From assembly GCA_964035015.1 (NCBI GenBank), contig OZ035997.1:66584904-66648903 (forward strand): a stretch of DNA of 64,000 bases, in the 5' to 3' direction. The notes below the pieces were generated by a model, which saw only the letters and a list, made by a program, of their open reading frames with translations, made no database searches and was not told the origin of the DNA. Every line of letters starts with the position of its first letter. Positions within the stretch are counted from its first letter, which is position 1. Shown piece after piece: positions 22,753 through 38,280 of the stretch. The translations under genes were made by a program, and so were the position numbers. This DNA is from Corallium rubrum (taxonomy: Eukaryota > Cnidaria > Anthozoa > Scleralcyonacea > Coralliidae).

Positions 22753-22900
22753 ACAACCTAACGTAAACGTAACGTAACCTAACCTAACCTAACCTAACCT
22801 AACCTAACCGAACCGAACCTAACCGAACCTAACCGAACGTAACTGAACCGACCGTAACCGAACCAAACCAAACCAAACCAAACCAAACCGAACCTAACCA
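22753..22900. repeat. Pentamer array related to (AACCT)n / (TTAGG)n
   Basis: Tandem AACCT units drift into AACCG and AACCA variants. The reverse strand reads TTAGG, the arthropod-type telomere unit; cnidarian telomeres are TTAGGG, so this is more likely a local expansion than a relict telomere. It sits inside a decayed LINE. Confidence 0.85.
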
Positions 22901-22934
22901 CTTTATTTACTGAGGGTAAAACACATGACAGTAA

Positions 22935-22980
22935 AGTATTGATAAACTTGTTATTGATAAACTTGTTATTGATAAACCTC
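22935..22980. repeat. Short tandem repeat, 15-bp unit
   Basis: Three copies of ATTGATAAACTTGTT, the last diverging, next to the pentamer array within the LINE. Confidence 0.75.
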
Positions 22981-24095
22981 CAAGGCTCATAATATAAGCC
23001 CAGTTCCCTCTTCTTAATGTGGGTGACCACACCTGCACACAATATTCCAAATGAGGTCTAATTAACAACTTATATAACAGAAGCATCACCGATCTTTATC
23101 TTGAAACAGTGTTGCAAAGAACCCATCCGATTGTGCAGTTTGCCTTCCAATAGCCTTCTCTATCTGCTCTTTCCATTCACAATAATGATACATCGTCACA
23201 CCAAAGTCAGATTCATGCAATACTGACTCAAGAATATTACCACTAAAGAAGTAGTCATGATTTGCATTCGCTTCACCTATGTGCATAACATAGCATTTGC
23301 TTACATTAAACGTCATACACCACTTATGCTCCAGTTGGATAGCCCATTTTTGTTGCCTTGGATATCGTCCGGAATAGCTGCATTTCCAATGAGTTTAACA
23401 TTGTCGGCAAATAATTTAGTAGATGCTTGTACAGAATCTGGTAGGTCATTGGTAAAAAGTAAAAATAACAATGGCCCCAATACCGATCTTTGGGGGACTC
23501 CTGACGTAACCGTTTCCCATGACGAAGTAACCTTTCCCACCGGAACAGTCATCCATCTATTGGACAAAAAATCCTCAACAATTTTCAATACCTTTCATGT
23601 TATGCCAAATGATTCCAATTTGATAAGTAGCCTACCATGAGTTAGGTTCTGAGTTAAAGGCTTTTTTAAAATCCAATAAATCAAGTCTACTTGATCTCCC
23701 CTTTCCATTGCCTCAATTAGTTAGTCCAATGTTTCCAACAAAGTAGACAAGCAGGACCGCCCATTCATAAAACCATGTTGCTTAGGCATCACGTATTTAC
23801 CGGCATGATCTCAACAGCTTCTCATACAGTTTATTTAATATACATGTCAATGAAATTGGACGATAATTCGCTGAATCTAAACCTTCTTGATGCACTACAC
23901 TCCCAAGGGATTCTCTTACTGGGCACGCCTTCAGCTGTGCACTTCTGAGCAATAATCGGTACACTATTATTAATAATTTAGTCACTTTAGCGTGAAATTC
24001 CGTCCACATACCTTCAATGTTGTCATCAGAGCTAGTTTGAAAATCTAATTCAAATTGATTCAGAAAGAAATATGATCTACGATTACGTAAGCTAA

Positions 24096-24480
24096 ATGAA
24101 CACCGACCAGATTGTTCATGCTCTTGAATTAGATTCTATCACAGGAAAAATATTTTGCGGCGTCTTTGCATCCGACCAGCTACCCAAAGTCATTGAAAAT
24201 TTCCTGTGTGGATTCCTAGCAAACACAGACCCAAGCAACAAACCAGGAACACATTGGGTTGCGTTCTACTTACTATCAGAACACAAGGGACAGTACTTCG
24301 ATAGCTACAGCAACCCTCTGGCTATTATAACGAAACATTTAAACATTTAGACCACCATGCTGTCGAGTGGAACTTTAACACGCGTGAATTACAAACTATT
24401 TGGACAGATGTATGTGTGCAATATTTGTTTGTTTTACCTAAGTCATAAAGCACGTGGACACAGTTTGTCAATAAACAGTT
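24096..24480 (+). pseudogene. Polinton/adintovirus-type cysteine protease (adenain-like) fragment
   Basis: The 84-aa frame (24096-24350) contains GVFASDQLP, NTDPSNKPGTHWVAFYL and YFDSYSNP, the substrate-binding loop, catalytic His (THW) and Asp/Glu region of adenovirus-type C5 proteases found in Polintons and adintoviruses. The region that should carry the nucleophile Cys lies downstream (about 24400-24440), outside the open frame after a stop and a frameshift, so the gene is broken. The ATG at 24096 gives a complete N-terminus (MNTDQIVHALELD). In the family this enzyme processes capsid proteins. Neighbouring minus-strand frames support a Polinton-type remnant. Confidence 0.65.
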
Positions 24481-24728
24481 TTATAAGTCGAAAAAAATGT
24501 CAGGTGAGAATCAGTCTAGTAAGAAGTTAGTTGAAAAATTAAGAAACCAATAAACACTTGTAACACTTTTTAAAAAATAAAACTTTATTCGTTCAATATT
24601 GACTTGTTTTTTCATCTTGACTCGAGCACTGCACTCGTCCAGTCGTTTCTTCCCACACAGAACGACAACAAAAGACTGATAATTTTGAAAACAATTCATT
24701 AATTTATAATAAAACGTTTACATAAAGA

Positions 24729-25536
24729 TTAATACTTATGCCGGCGTGTTTTTGGTGTTCCCTTTGACTTAATTATTTTGGCATGCATCTGTCTCTTCGG
24801 AGGCATTAATAAATATCTGTAAGGACTCCCGTGCAGTGGACTTGTGTAAATTAGTTCTTCATCTTCTGACGTGGATTCAATTTGTGCCTGTCTCCATCTT
24901 TCATCATTTCTCACAAGATCTTTAGTCATATTGATCTTTGATAAAACTCTAAATAATTCCTTTGAACCAGTGGGATTGAAATTTTTTCTCCCTCTCCCAG
25001 TGTCGCTTAGTAGAGCTGAAATATTGGACCCTTGGATATCCTTACCATCCAACTTTACTTGACCGGTGTATCCCACGATATAACGTTAGGATAAGCTTTT
25101 AATCTGTTCAAGATGGACACGGCCGTTCACGCATAGTTTTAGGTATAGAATCGACAATAACTGAATTCCTTAATGATGTTTCTCTTGACGCTCCTGGTTT
25201 CTCTTCAACTGGGTTGTTAGGGTTAAACGTTGTACTATTAACATTAATAGTGGGGAAATCGTTGTTCTTTTGATGTTTCAGGTTCAAATATTGTTCAAGA
25301 TTTGTGTAATATAGTTTTTTCTTTTCATCGTCGGCCATGTCTGTACATCTCAGAACACTGTCCATATTCTCGTTGATGTTCATAAGATCTGTGACAAGAG
25401 GCGTAGTTTCTTGTTTTTGTTTTTGTTTTTGTTTTTGTTTTTGTTTTTGTTTTTGTTTTTGTTTTTGTTTTTGTTTACATTCGAGTCTGTGAAGTGTGTC
25501 TTCTGGAACAAGAACCATGCGCTTGAAATGGCTCAT
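24729..25536 (-). pseudogene. Conserved Polinton-associated-type protein, two frames, with (KQ)n expansion
   Basis: The first frame (25536-25108) begins MSHFKRMVLVPEDTLHRLE, has a 22-residue Lys-Gln repeat, then LRCTDMADDEKKKLYYTNLEQYL. The second (25076-24729) contains GKDIQGSNISALLSDTGRGRKNFNPTGSKELFRVLSKINM. I recall proteins with the same KRMVLVPE start and a GSNI...RKK...G segment from invertebrate Polinton-like elements; function unknown. The Lys-Gln stretch is produced by a hexanucleotide microsatellite (about 25411-25478). Two frameshifts at 25080-25120 separate the halves. Convergent with the protease at 24096. Confidence 0.5.
25411..25478. repeat. Hexanucleotide microsatellite (TTTTTG)n inside a coding frame
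   Basis: About 11 copies, read on the minus strand as alternating Lys and Gln codons. The unit is a multiple of three, so expansion keeps the frame open. Confidence 0.95.
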
Positions 25537-25776
25537 TTTGTAAATAAACTGCTCAACACGTTAAGGACTGGTGGTAATAAAACTGATAAAAGGTTCCCTC
25601 CTTTTTGATTGAGAACGCGTTTTTTTATTTCTTCGAGAGACTTTCTTATTTGCTAAGACACAGAGATATTTTTGTAACGATGCAGTCTTTGCTTTTGATT
25701 ATATGTCAATTGCGTGACACCTTTAAGTAAGTTTAAGCATCACTCACATACATATTACTAAGTCGGTAGGTCCATG

Positions 25777-26070
25777 TTAAACTAAAACTAAACTAAACTA
25801 ACCTTATTTATACTGGATAACTCTATCAATTAAATCTAAACTGTTATCCTCAGAGATCCAGTAAGGGCCCACTCTCATTGCTCCAGTGTTACTACAGTAG
25901 GAAACCGGAGTACCCAGAGGAAACCTGTGGTGTTTAGTAGAGTCAAACTGGAAGCACTCTTCTCACATGTGGCCAGGGTGGGAAATTTTTTAATCAGATA
26001 ACTGCACCGTGCAGGAATCGAACCTGGGTGGCAGAGGTGAAAGACACGTGGACTAACCACTGTGCCACCA
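25777..26070 (-). mobile_element. tRNA-derived SINE
   Basis: On the minus strand the head reads TGGTGGCACAGTGGTTAGTCC (A-box-like), followed at about 45 bp spacing by GGTTCGATTCC (B box, 26014-26024), the internal polymerase III promoter of a tRNA-derived SINE. The body contains GTTTCCTCTGGGTACTCCGG. The tail is a run of GTTTA-like units (25777-25803). About 294 bp. No clear target duplication. Confidence 0.8.
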
Positions 26071-26099
26071 TAAAATAATCTTTCGAACTTTTGGTTTGC

Positions 26100-26900
26100 T
26101 TTTTGCAAGAACATGCAAGTACGGTAGATTGTCTCTCATCCGCTTAGACAGTGAAATGACGAGAACTATGATGCAGACTTCATTTAAGTATGTTTTTGAA
26201 CATAAGCAACCTGTCGCTCATTCGGGTCGTAAAACGACTCCAGCAAATAGTTGACATGCTTTGGGTACATTTGTCAAGCCAGAGTTGCGATACCTAGTTA
26301 ATCCCTTGGGTTTTTAATGACTATAATATAACAAGACGCCCGCTAGGCGTCAACTCGGGCTACTGAGCATGGGCAATGGGCATGGCAATGACTGTGGAGA
26401 AAGAGATTGGTGGAGGAGGACATGTTAGAAAGCTAGTCAGAAAGCACACTCACTTGTTTTATAAAGAACATTTTTCTATTGACTACTATTATAAACTTAC
26501 ATGCATGGACAACCTAGATTGGGACAACATAGAATTCATATACTGAAAGCCATCATGACATTGCTCTGTATATCTCGAACTATATGTACGGTATTGTGAC
26601 ATTTTGTGTACATATTACACTTTAATATTTTAGTTGTTAATAAACTGTTTAGATGGTGTTCACAGATCTCACATAATGATATCTGAAGTCATTCATTTTA
26701 AAGGCCGCAACAGCATTATCAACAGCACTGCTCATGCTATATATCAAGTTAGTATCACCATGTTCAATTGTACATAGTTTTGGCATTCTTACATATAAAT
26801 TTGGTGTTCACGTATACTGTATAACTTTGGCATTGATACATATACTTTTAGCATTTATAAATATTGGTATTCATATACATTGGTATTCATATTGGCATTA
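26100..26900. other. Non-coding interval
   Basis: No coding frame or RNA gene recognised. From about 26850 short copies of ACCAG-containing motifs announce the tandem repeat that follows. Confidence 0.5.
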
Positions 26901-26929
26901 ATTGGGGTTGTTCTTTTATTAGTACCAGT

Positions 26930-27590
26930 TACGTCAATTAATTTTAATACCAGAGTAATAAATTGGTGGTTGACGGTTTCATAGTCCAACTCACAACTCC
27001 AAATATCTTGCTGTTTGATTAATACCAGATATGTCAATGTTATAAAGTCATTTAATACCAGAGTTTTATAATAAATTGGTGGTTGACTCACAACTCCAAC
27101 TTTGCTCCTTCATTAAGTCATTTAGTACCAGAGTAATAAATTGGCGGTTGACGGTTTAATAGTCCAACTCACAACTCCAACTGTGTGGTCGTAGAAGCCA
27201 TTTACTTCAGATGCCACTGTTAATTTGTTTGCTCCTTCATTAATACCAGATATGTCAATGTTATAAAGTCATTTAATACCAGAGTAATAAATTGGTGGTT
27301 GACGGTTTAATAGTCCAACTCACAACTCCAACTGTGTGGTCGTAGAAGCCATTTACTTCAGACACCAGTGTTAATTTGTTTGCTCTTTCATTAATACCAG
27401 ATATATCAACGTTATAAAGTCATTTAATACCAGAGTAATAAATTGGTGGTTGACGGTTTAATAGTCCAACTCACAACTCCAACTGTGTGGTCGTAGAAGC
27501 CATTTACTTCAGACATCAGTGTTAATTTGTTTGCTCCTTCATTAATACCAGATATAACAATGTTATAAAGTCATTTAACTCATAACTTCA
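26930..27590. repeat. Tandem repeat with a 151-bp unit
   Basis: The marker GTCATTTAATACCAGAG recurs at 27117, 27268, 27419 and 27570, a constant spacing of 151 bp. Full copies contain AATTGGTGGTTGACGG, CAACTCACAACTCCAACT and GTGGTCGTAGAAGCC. Partial, shorter copies (26930-27115) lie on the left. The central copies differ by only a few bases, so expansion is recent. No coding potential. Confidence 0.85.
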
Positions 27591-27880
27591 ACAGCATATC
27601 AATATTGCTGAGGCTTTTCATGATTCTACCAGATGTTTAATTTTATCTAAAACATGAAGCAGAGAGAAAATAAGTGGGTTAAAAAGCAATTAAGCTATGG
27701 ATGCATGGGAACTTTGCAATATTAAAGGACATTTACATAAGTATACTTTTTTACTTACATTAATTTGTTGTCCAATGGTCCAGGTTGTCCAGGTGTTCAA
27801 GTCCTTTTCAGGACAGAGGCACCGAGTATACAGTAGGTGCATCATCCCAAGTACAAGTGCAGTGTAACTGCACTAGTTCA

Positions 27881-28107
27881 GGGGTGGACCATTAGAAATC
27901 TCGGGAGGGGGTAAAAAAATTATTTCTAAGCCTGACGTTTTTTTTCTCCTACGTAAGCTCTGCAGGATATTTTGTTTTTGGACAATAAAGGAAAGTTGTA
28001 AACAGTTTGCCAGTATTCTCTGTATATTGCCTGCAGGATTTTTTGATCACTTTCCCTTGCACAGGAATTGTCACCCCTTCCCTGCAAGATTTCCAATGGC
28101 CCACCCC
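27881..28107. mobile_element. MITE with GGGGTGG...CCACCCC ends
   Basis: The left end GGGGTGGACCATTAGAAATC is matched in inverse by GATTTCCAATGGCCCACCCC at the right, with CTCGGGAGGGGG and CCCCTTCCCTGCA forming the next inner pair. 227 bp, non-coding. It lies just beyond the Helitron 3' region. Target duplication not resolved. Confidence 0.7.
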
Positions 28108-28266
28108 TTATTGATAAGTATGGTTTGTGAATATGGATCCATGGATCTCTGAGGAGACTATGCACATATGGTGTAAGATAAACTTGCTTGATAACAATTG
28201 CCAGAAAGATATAACTACATATAATTAATATAATATTTCAATTAATGTGACAGATATAATTATTCC

Positions 28267-28960
28267 CTAGTTGCAATATTGTACTACGATTTTGATAGCA
28301 TCATGATCAGAATAATACACATTGACTACATAATTGTCAATTATTTGAAATACTGTGGATCTAACATACACATGGTCTAATAAGCTACCAGAAGAAATAA
28401 ATGTAGGTTTTGTTACAATCTGAGTGTAATTGAGAGATTCCATTAAAGATTTTAGTGGATGAACTTGATTGTCATTCAAGTAATTGATATTAAAGTCACC
28501 AAGAATCACGTCAATTGTATAACTATTTAACATGTATCCCAAACAATCTACATATTGTAGGATGTTGGAGGCTTGCTTTCGATACAGCAAAAGAAAAGTT
28601 TTTTCTTGGGATTTACTATTAACCAGGTCAAACTTTAGTGCATTTAGTGAAGAAAAATATTCACACTCTCTGATTTCTACAGTATTTCTTTTGCAAAGTG
28701 CCATACTTGAATATTTATCAGTATCATGATCTTGACGGTGGAGTTTGAAAGGACTGAGATTATTTAAAATTTCATTGTCAAAATCCTGAGGTAGTAGTTG
28801 GGTTTCAGTAAGAGCTATGACATCACTATTGAAAACTCTTGAATCAAATTTAATATCGATGCTATGTTTTTTGAGAGATCTTATATTTAAAAGTGGATAT
28901 GGTCAAAACATTGAAATTGTCTTGGAATAGAGTTGTTGAATGTGGAACCATACATCCATT
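28267..28960 (-). pseudogene. Helitron C-terminal APE-like endonuclease domain
   Basis: The frame includes NIRSLKKHSIDIKFD, SDVIALTETQLLP (catalytic Glu block), VILGDFNINYL (about 28500), SGSLLDHVYV and a terminal YYSDHDAIKIVV (about 28290). These are the ordered endonuclease/exonuclease/phosphatase motifs. Lying directly after the helicase, the arrangement matches Helitron2/HeliNoto-type elements, in which an endonuclease is fused C-terminally. A stop between the helicase tail and this domain suggests decay or a separate reading unit. The coding end is TAA at 28267. Confidence 0.85.
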
Positions 28961-30209
28961 GCGTAGTCTTTGGTATTCTTCAAGAACTTTAGGATTTGCT
29001 TTAATATGTTTACTCTGAATTTGTCCTAAAATATACAGACCTTGTAAAGAAGTTGCACGGCTTAAGGCAACATAAATTTGTCCATAGTTAAATGCTCTCT
29101 GTTTTGTCAAGTCAGAACTGATTACAACTTTTTCAAGTGTTAGACCTTGAACCTTATGTACAGTACATGCCCATGCAAGTGTAACAGGGAATTGTACTCT
29201 GGAGAAGATGCTTTACCTGGTCTTATTTTGATCTTTGCTAATACAGGCTCAATGGGAACTACATTGTTTTCTCTTGCAAAAGGGCTGCCACAAGTGTTAG
29301 TTACGTCTTTACCAGCATTTGAGTCATCAAATTTAATATAGAGAACAGTTGGTTTTTGGTTATTTTGATTGACATCAACTTTAGAGACAGTTCCCATTTG
29401 TCCATTGATGAGTCTATCTGGAATACTGATATTTGTTGTAAGCATTACTCTAGCACCTTCTTTAATCAGAATTTCATAATCTAGTCCACCTGTTTCAGAC
29501 CGTCCTTTTGCTAATACTCTATCAATATCTTGTTTCCTTACATTTGTTGGATACTGATCTTTAGCTTTAAGAATAAATAAAGATCCAGAAAGTTTTTCTA
29601 GTTTTGTCTTGTTATGTTCATCTACAGGAGCATTTTCAGCCCAGATATGAAGTGCATCTGATGGGTAATTAGGATCAGATGGGGTTATTGATCTGGATTG
29701 GATTATCTTAATGTCATCTTCTGTTTGACTAGCAGTTCTTACTCTGTTAAGAAGTTCAATAAATGCTTGGTCATTTTTCTGTCTCATGATTTTATTAAGT
29801 TCTATCATTTTGAAGACTTTCCATGGATGGCATAGATTATAAGAATCATTTTTGTAAGTGGCAAATACAAATCTCTTACGTATTGGTGGAAGTTGGCATA
29901 GATCACCTACAACTATAATAGTAATTCCTGCAAATAACAGAGAACTTGTGGTGCCAAATATTTATTTTAATCTTTGGTGGATATGTAGTAAGGTTGTGTT
30001 TCCAACCATAGAAATTTCATCTATTATTATTAGCTTTAGGTCAGATAATGATAGTCTTAATTGTGTTTTCTTTTGGTCTGACATTGCAGGTACATTATCA
30101 CCAGTTTCTTTGGGAATAGCAAGACCAGTATTTATTGTTGTTCCATCAATGTTTATTGCAGCTACACCTGTTGCTACCATGAGAAGAACTGTTGGTAATT
30201 CCGGGTTAA
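28862..30209 (-). pseudogene. Helitron Pif1-like helicase, main part
   Basis: It begins NPELPTVLLMVATGVAAINIDGTTINTGLAIP and has LKLIIIDEISMVG (Walker B, about 30010). ITIIVVGDLCQLPP then appears after a stop near 29965. 29808-29140 contains IELNKIMRQKNDQAFIELLNRVR and EGARVMLTTNISIPDRLINGQMGTV. The last motif, YVALSRATSLQGLYI, is at about 29040-29075 after a shift near 29190. These are the ordered motifs of Pif1/RecD2-type helicases used by Helitrons to unwind DNA. Confidence 0.9.
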
Positions 30210-30211
30210 TA

Positions 30212-30930
30212 CACTGTTATTTTGTGGTAGTTAAAACAACTACAACATTGTAGTAATTTTAACTACTTCGAGTGTAGTAACTTTATTTTAGTTATTTTAA
30301 CCACAATTTTGTAGTTAAAACAACTATTACCATAGTTATTTTAACTATCGAGATGTAGTTACAATATCATAGTTATTTTAACCACAACTTTTTAGTTAAA
30401 ATAACTATTGACATAGTCAATTTGACTACAGTTTATGTAGTTACTCTGTCCTAGTTATTTAACTACATTTACCCAAGTTGTAGTAATTTTAACTACAGCT
30501 TATGTAGTTACTCTGTCCTAGTTATTTTAACTACCCATTTTTAACTACATTTATACCCAAGTTGTAGTAATGTTAACTACAGCTTATGTAGTTATTCTGT
30601 CCTAGTTGTTTTAACTACCCATTTTTAACTACATTTACCCAAGTTGTAGTAATTTTAACTACAGCTTAATTTAACTACCCATTTTTAACTACATTTACCC
30701 GAGTTGTAGTAACTTTAACTACAGCTTATGTAGTTACTCTGTCCTAGTTATTAAGTTGTAGTAATTTTAACTACAGGTTATGTAGTTAAGTTGTAGTAAT
30801 TTTAACTACAGCTTAATACATTTACCCATGTTGTACTCTGTTCTAGTTATTTTAACTACCCATTTTTAACTACATTTACCCATGTTGTAGTAATTTTAAC
30901 TACAGCTTATGTAGTTACTCCCTCCTTAAA
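30212..30930. repeat. Left subterminal repeat array of the CACTA-like element
   Basis: Some five to six diverged copies of an approximately 82-bp unit containing CCATTTTTAACTACATTTACC and GTTGTAGTAATTTTAACTAC, preceded by irregular GTAGTTAAAACAACTAC-type palindromes. Such short inverted motifs near both ends are where CACTA-type transposases are known to bind; binding here is inferred. Confidence 0.8.
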
Positions 30931-31573
30931 ATTTTAAGTAATACGCATATAATAATACTTTGACAAAGTATTTGACAAAAACAAAACAGGCATATTTTTA
31001 GGTTCGGCCAGGATCATTAATTTTTAATAACAGTTAACACATGTAGTGATATTCTGGTGGTGATCATTGATCATGAAAAATAAAGCCATTATCACTCTGA
31101 TACATATTGCATGGTGTTACTTTATCAAATTATAAAATTTTGAAAAGATCAATAAAAATGCACTTATTACACAACTTTTTAAATTAACAAGAGGCCTGTT
31201 TACTTGCAAATTCTGGTTTTAGGAGGTGTCCAATTTCTTTTTAAAAAACTTCAAATGAACATGTTCGTAAAAACAAGATTTTAAGGTTTTTTTTGAAAAA
31301 TAATCACAGACATTTTGGTAAACAAGTCAGCTGGGTACAAGCTGCTGTTCATCCCGGCAAACTCTGAAATGAACACATAAAATCCAGCCAGGTTACAGTT
31401 AACCAGGCCATTCCGAATAGCCAGACTGCATGGTTCATATGAACACCCCCCTTAGATACATTAGATAAGTGGAAGCACTGTGGACTTCCCAATCAGAAAT
31501 TGCATATGTAAATAGGCCTTACATGTACATGTACATAATAAGGCATGTTACAGTATGTATGTACGGTAGTTCA

Positions 31574-37991
<6,418 letters not shown>

Positions 37992-38280
37992 GTTGGCTGG
38001 AAATTATTCCCCTGGAAATTTTTCCGGTCGGGGGTTCGAAATACCCGGTCACGATTAATCAAGTGCTCACGCAGCCAGTAATATAGCTTTAATCTATGCC
38101 ATGTGACTGGGTGCCCAGCTGATTGGTAGAATATTACCACGTGACCTATATGTTTGGTGACACTTCTTGCCGACTTAATATCTTCTGTATTCTACTGAGC
38201 AGTTCGTTTATAGGATATTTATTTTCGCTGTTGAGCTGTTCTGTTTGGCTGCGGAATTCTTCTTTCAACTGTTATCTGCA
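37992..38280. promoter_or_regulatory. Shared divergent promoter region
   Basis: The 289 bases between the ATG of the minus-strand transposase (37991) and the ATG of the plus-strand SAM gene (38281). No TATA box is convincing. Head-to-head layout implies a bidirectional promoter or two overlapping ones. Confidence 0.5.

Larger units (their letters stand above)
22462..24060 (-). pseudogene. Decayed CR1-like LINE reverse transcriptase, minus strand
   Basis: Fragments in order along the minus strand: 24009-23797 (SANYRPISLTCILNKLYEKLL), 23588-23313 (SGVPQRSVLGPLLFLLFTNDLPD and FADN where FADD is expected), 23316-23086 (FNVSKCYVMHIG), 23089-22970 (LYKLLIRPHLEYCVQVWSP), and 22713-22462 (SYKERLLKLRLATLLERGAHGDLIETFKI and KNGDFFKRRVIQYWNMLPNEV). 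The catalytic FADD has become FADN, and the frame is broken repeatedly. A simple-repeat insertion (about 22750-22965) interrupts the C-terminal region. The family differs in detail from the LINEs at 1020 and 5905. Confidence 0.8.

Noticed and set aside
22753..22900. Relict telomere
   Set aside because: Pentamer with drifting variants inside a LINE. The expected cnidarian repeat is a hexamer, and no other subtelomeric feature is seen.
26930..27590. CRISPR-like spaced repeats
   Set aside because: The unit is 151 bp and wholly repeated, with no unique spacers, and the context is eukaryotic.
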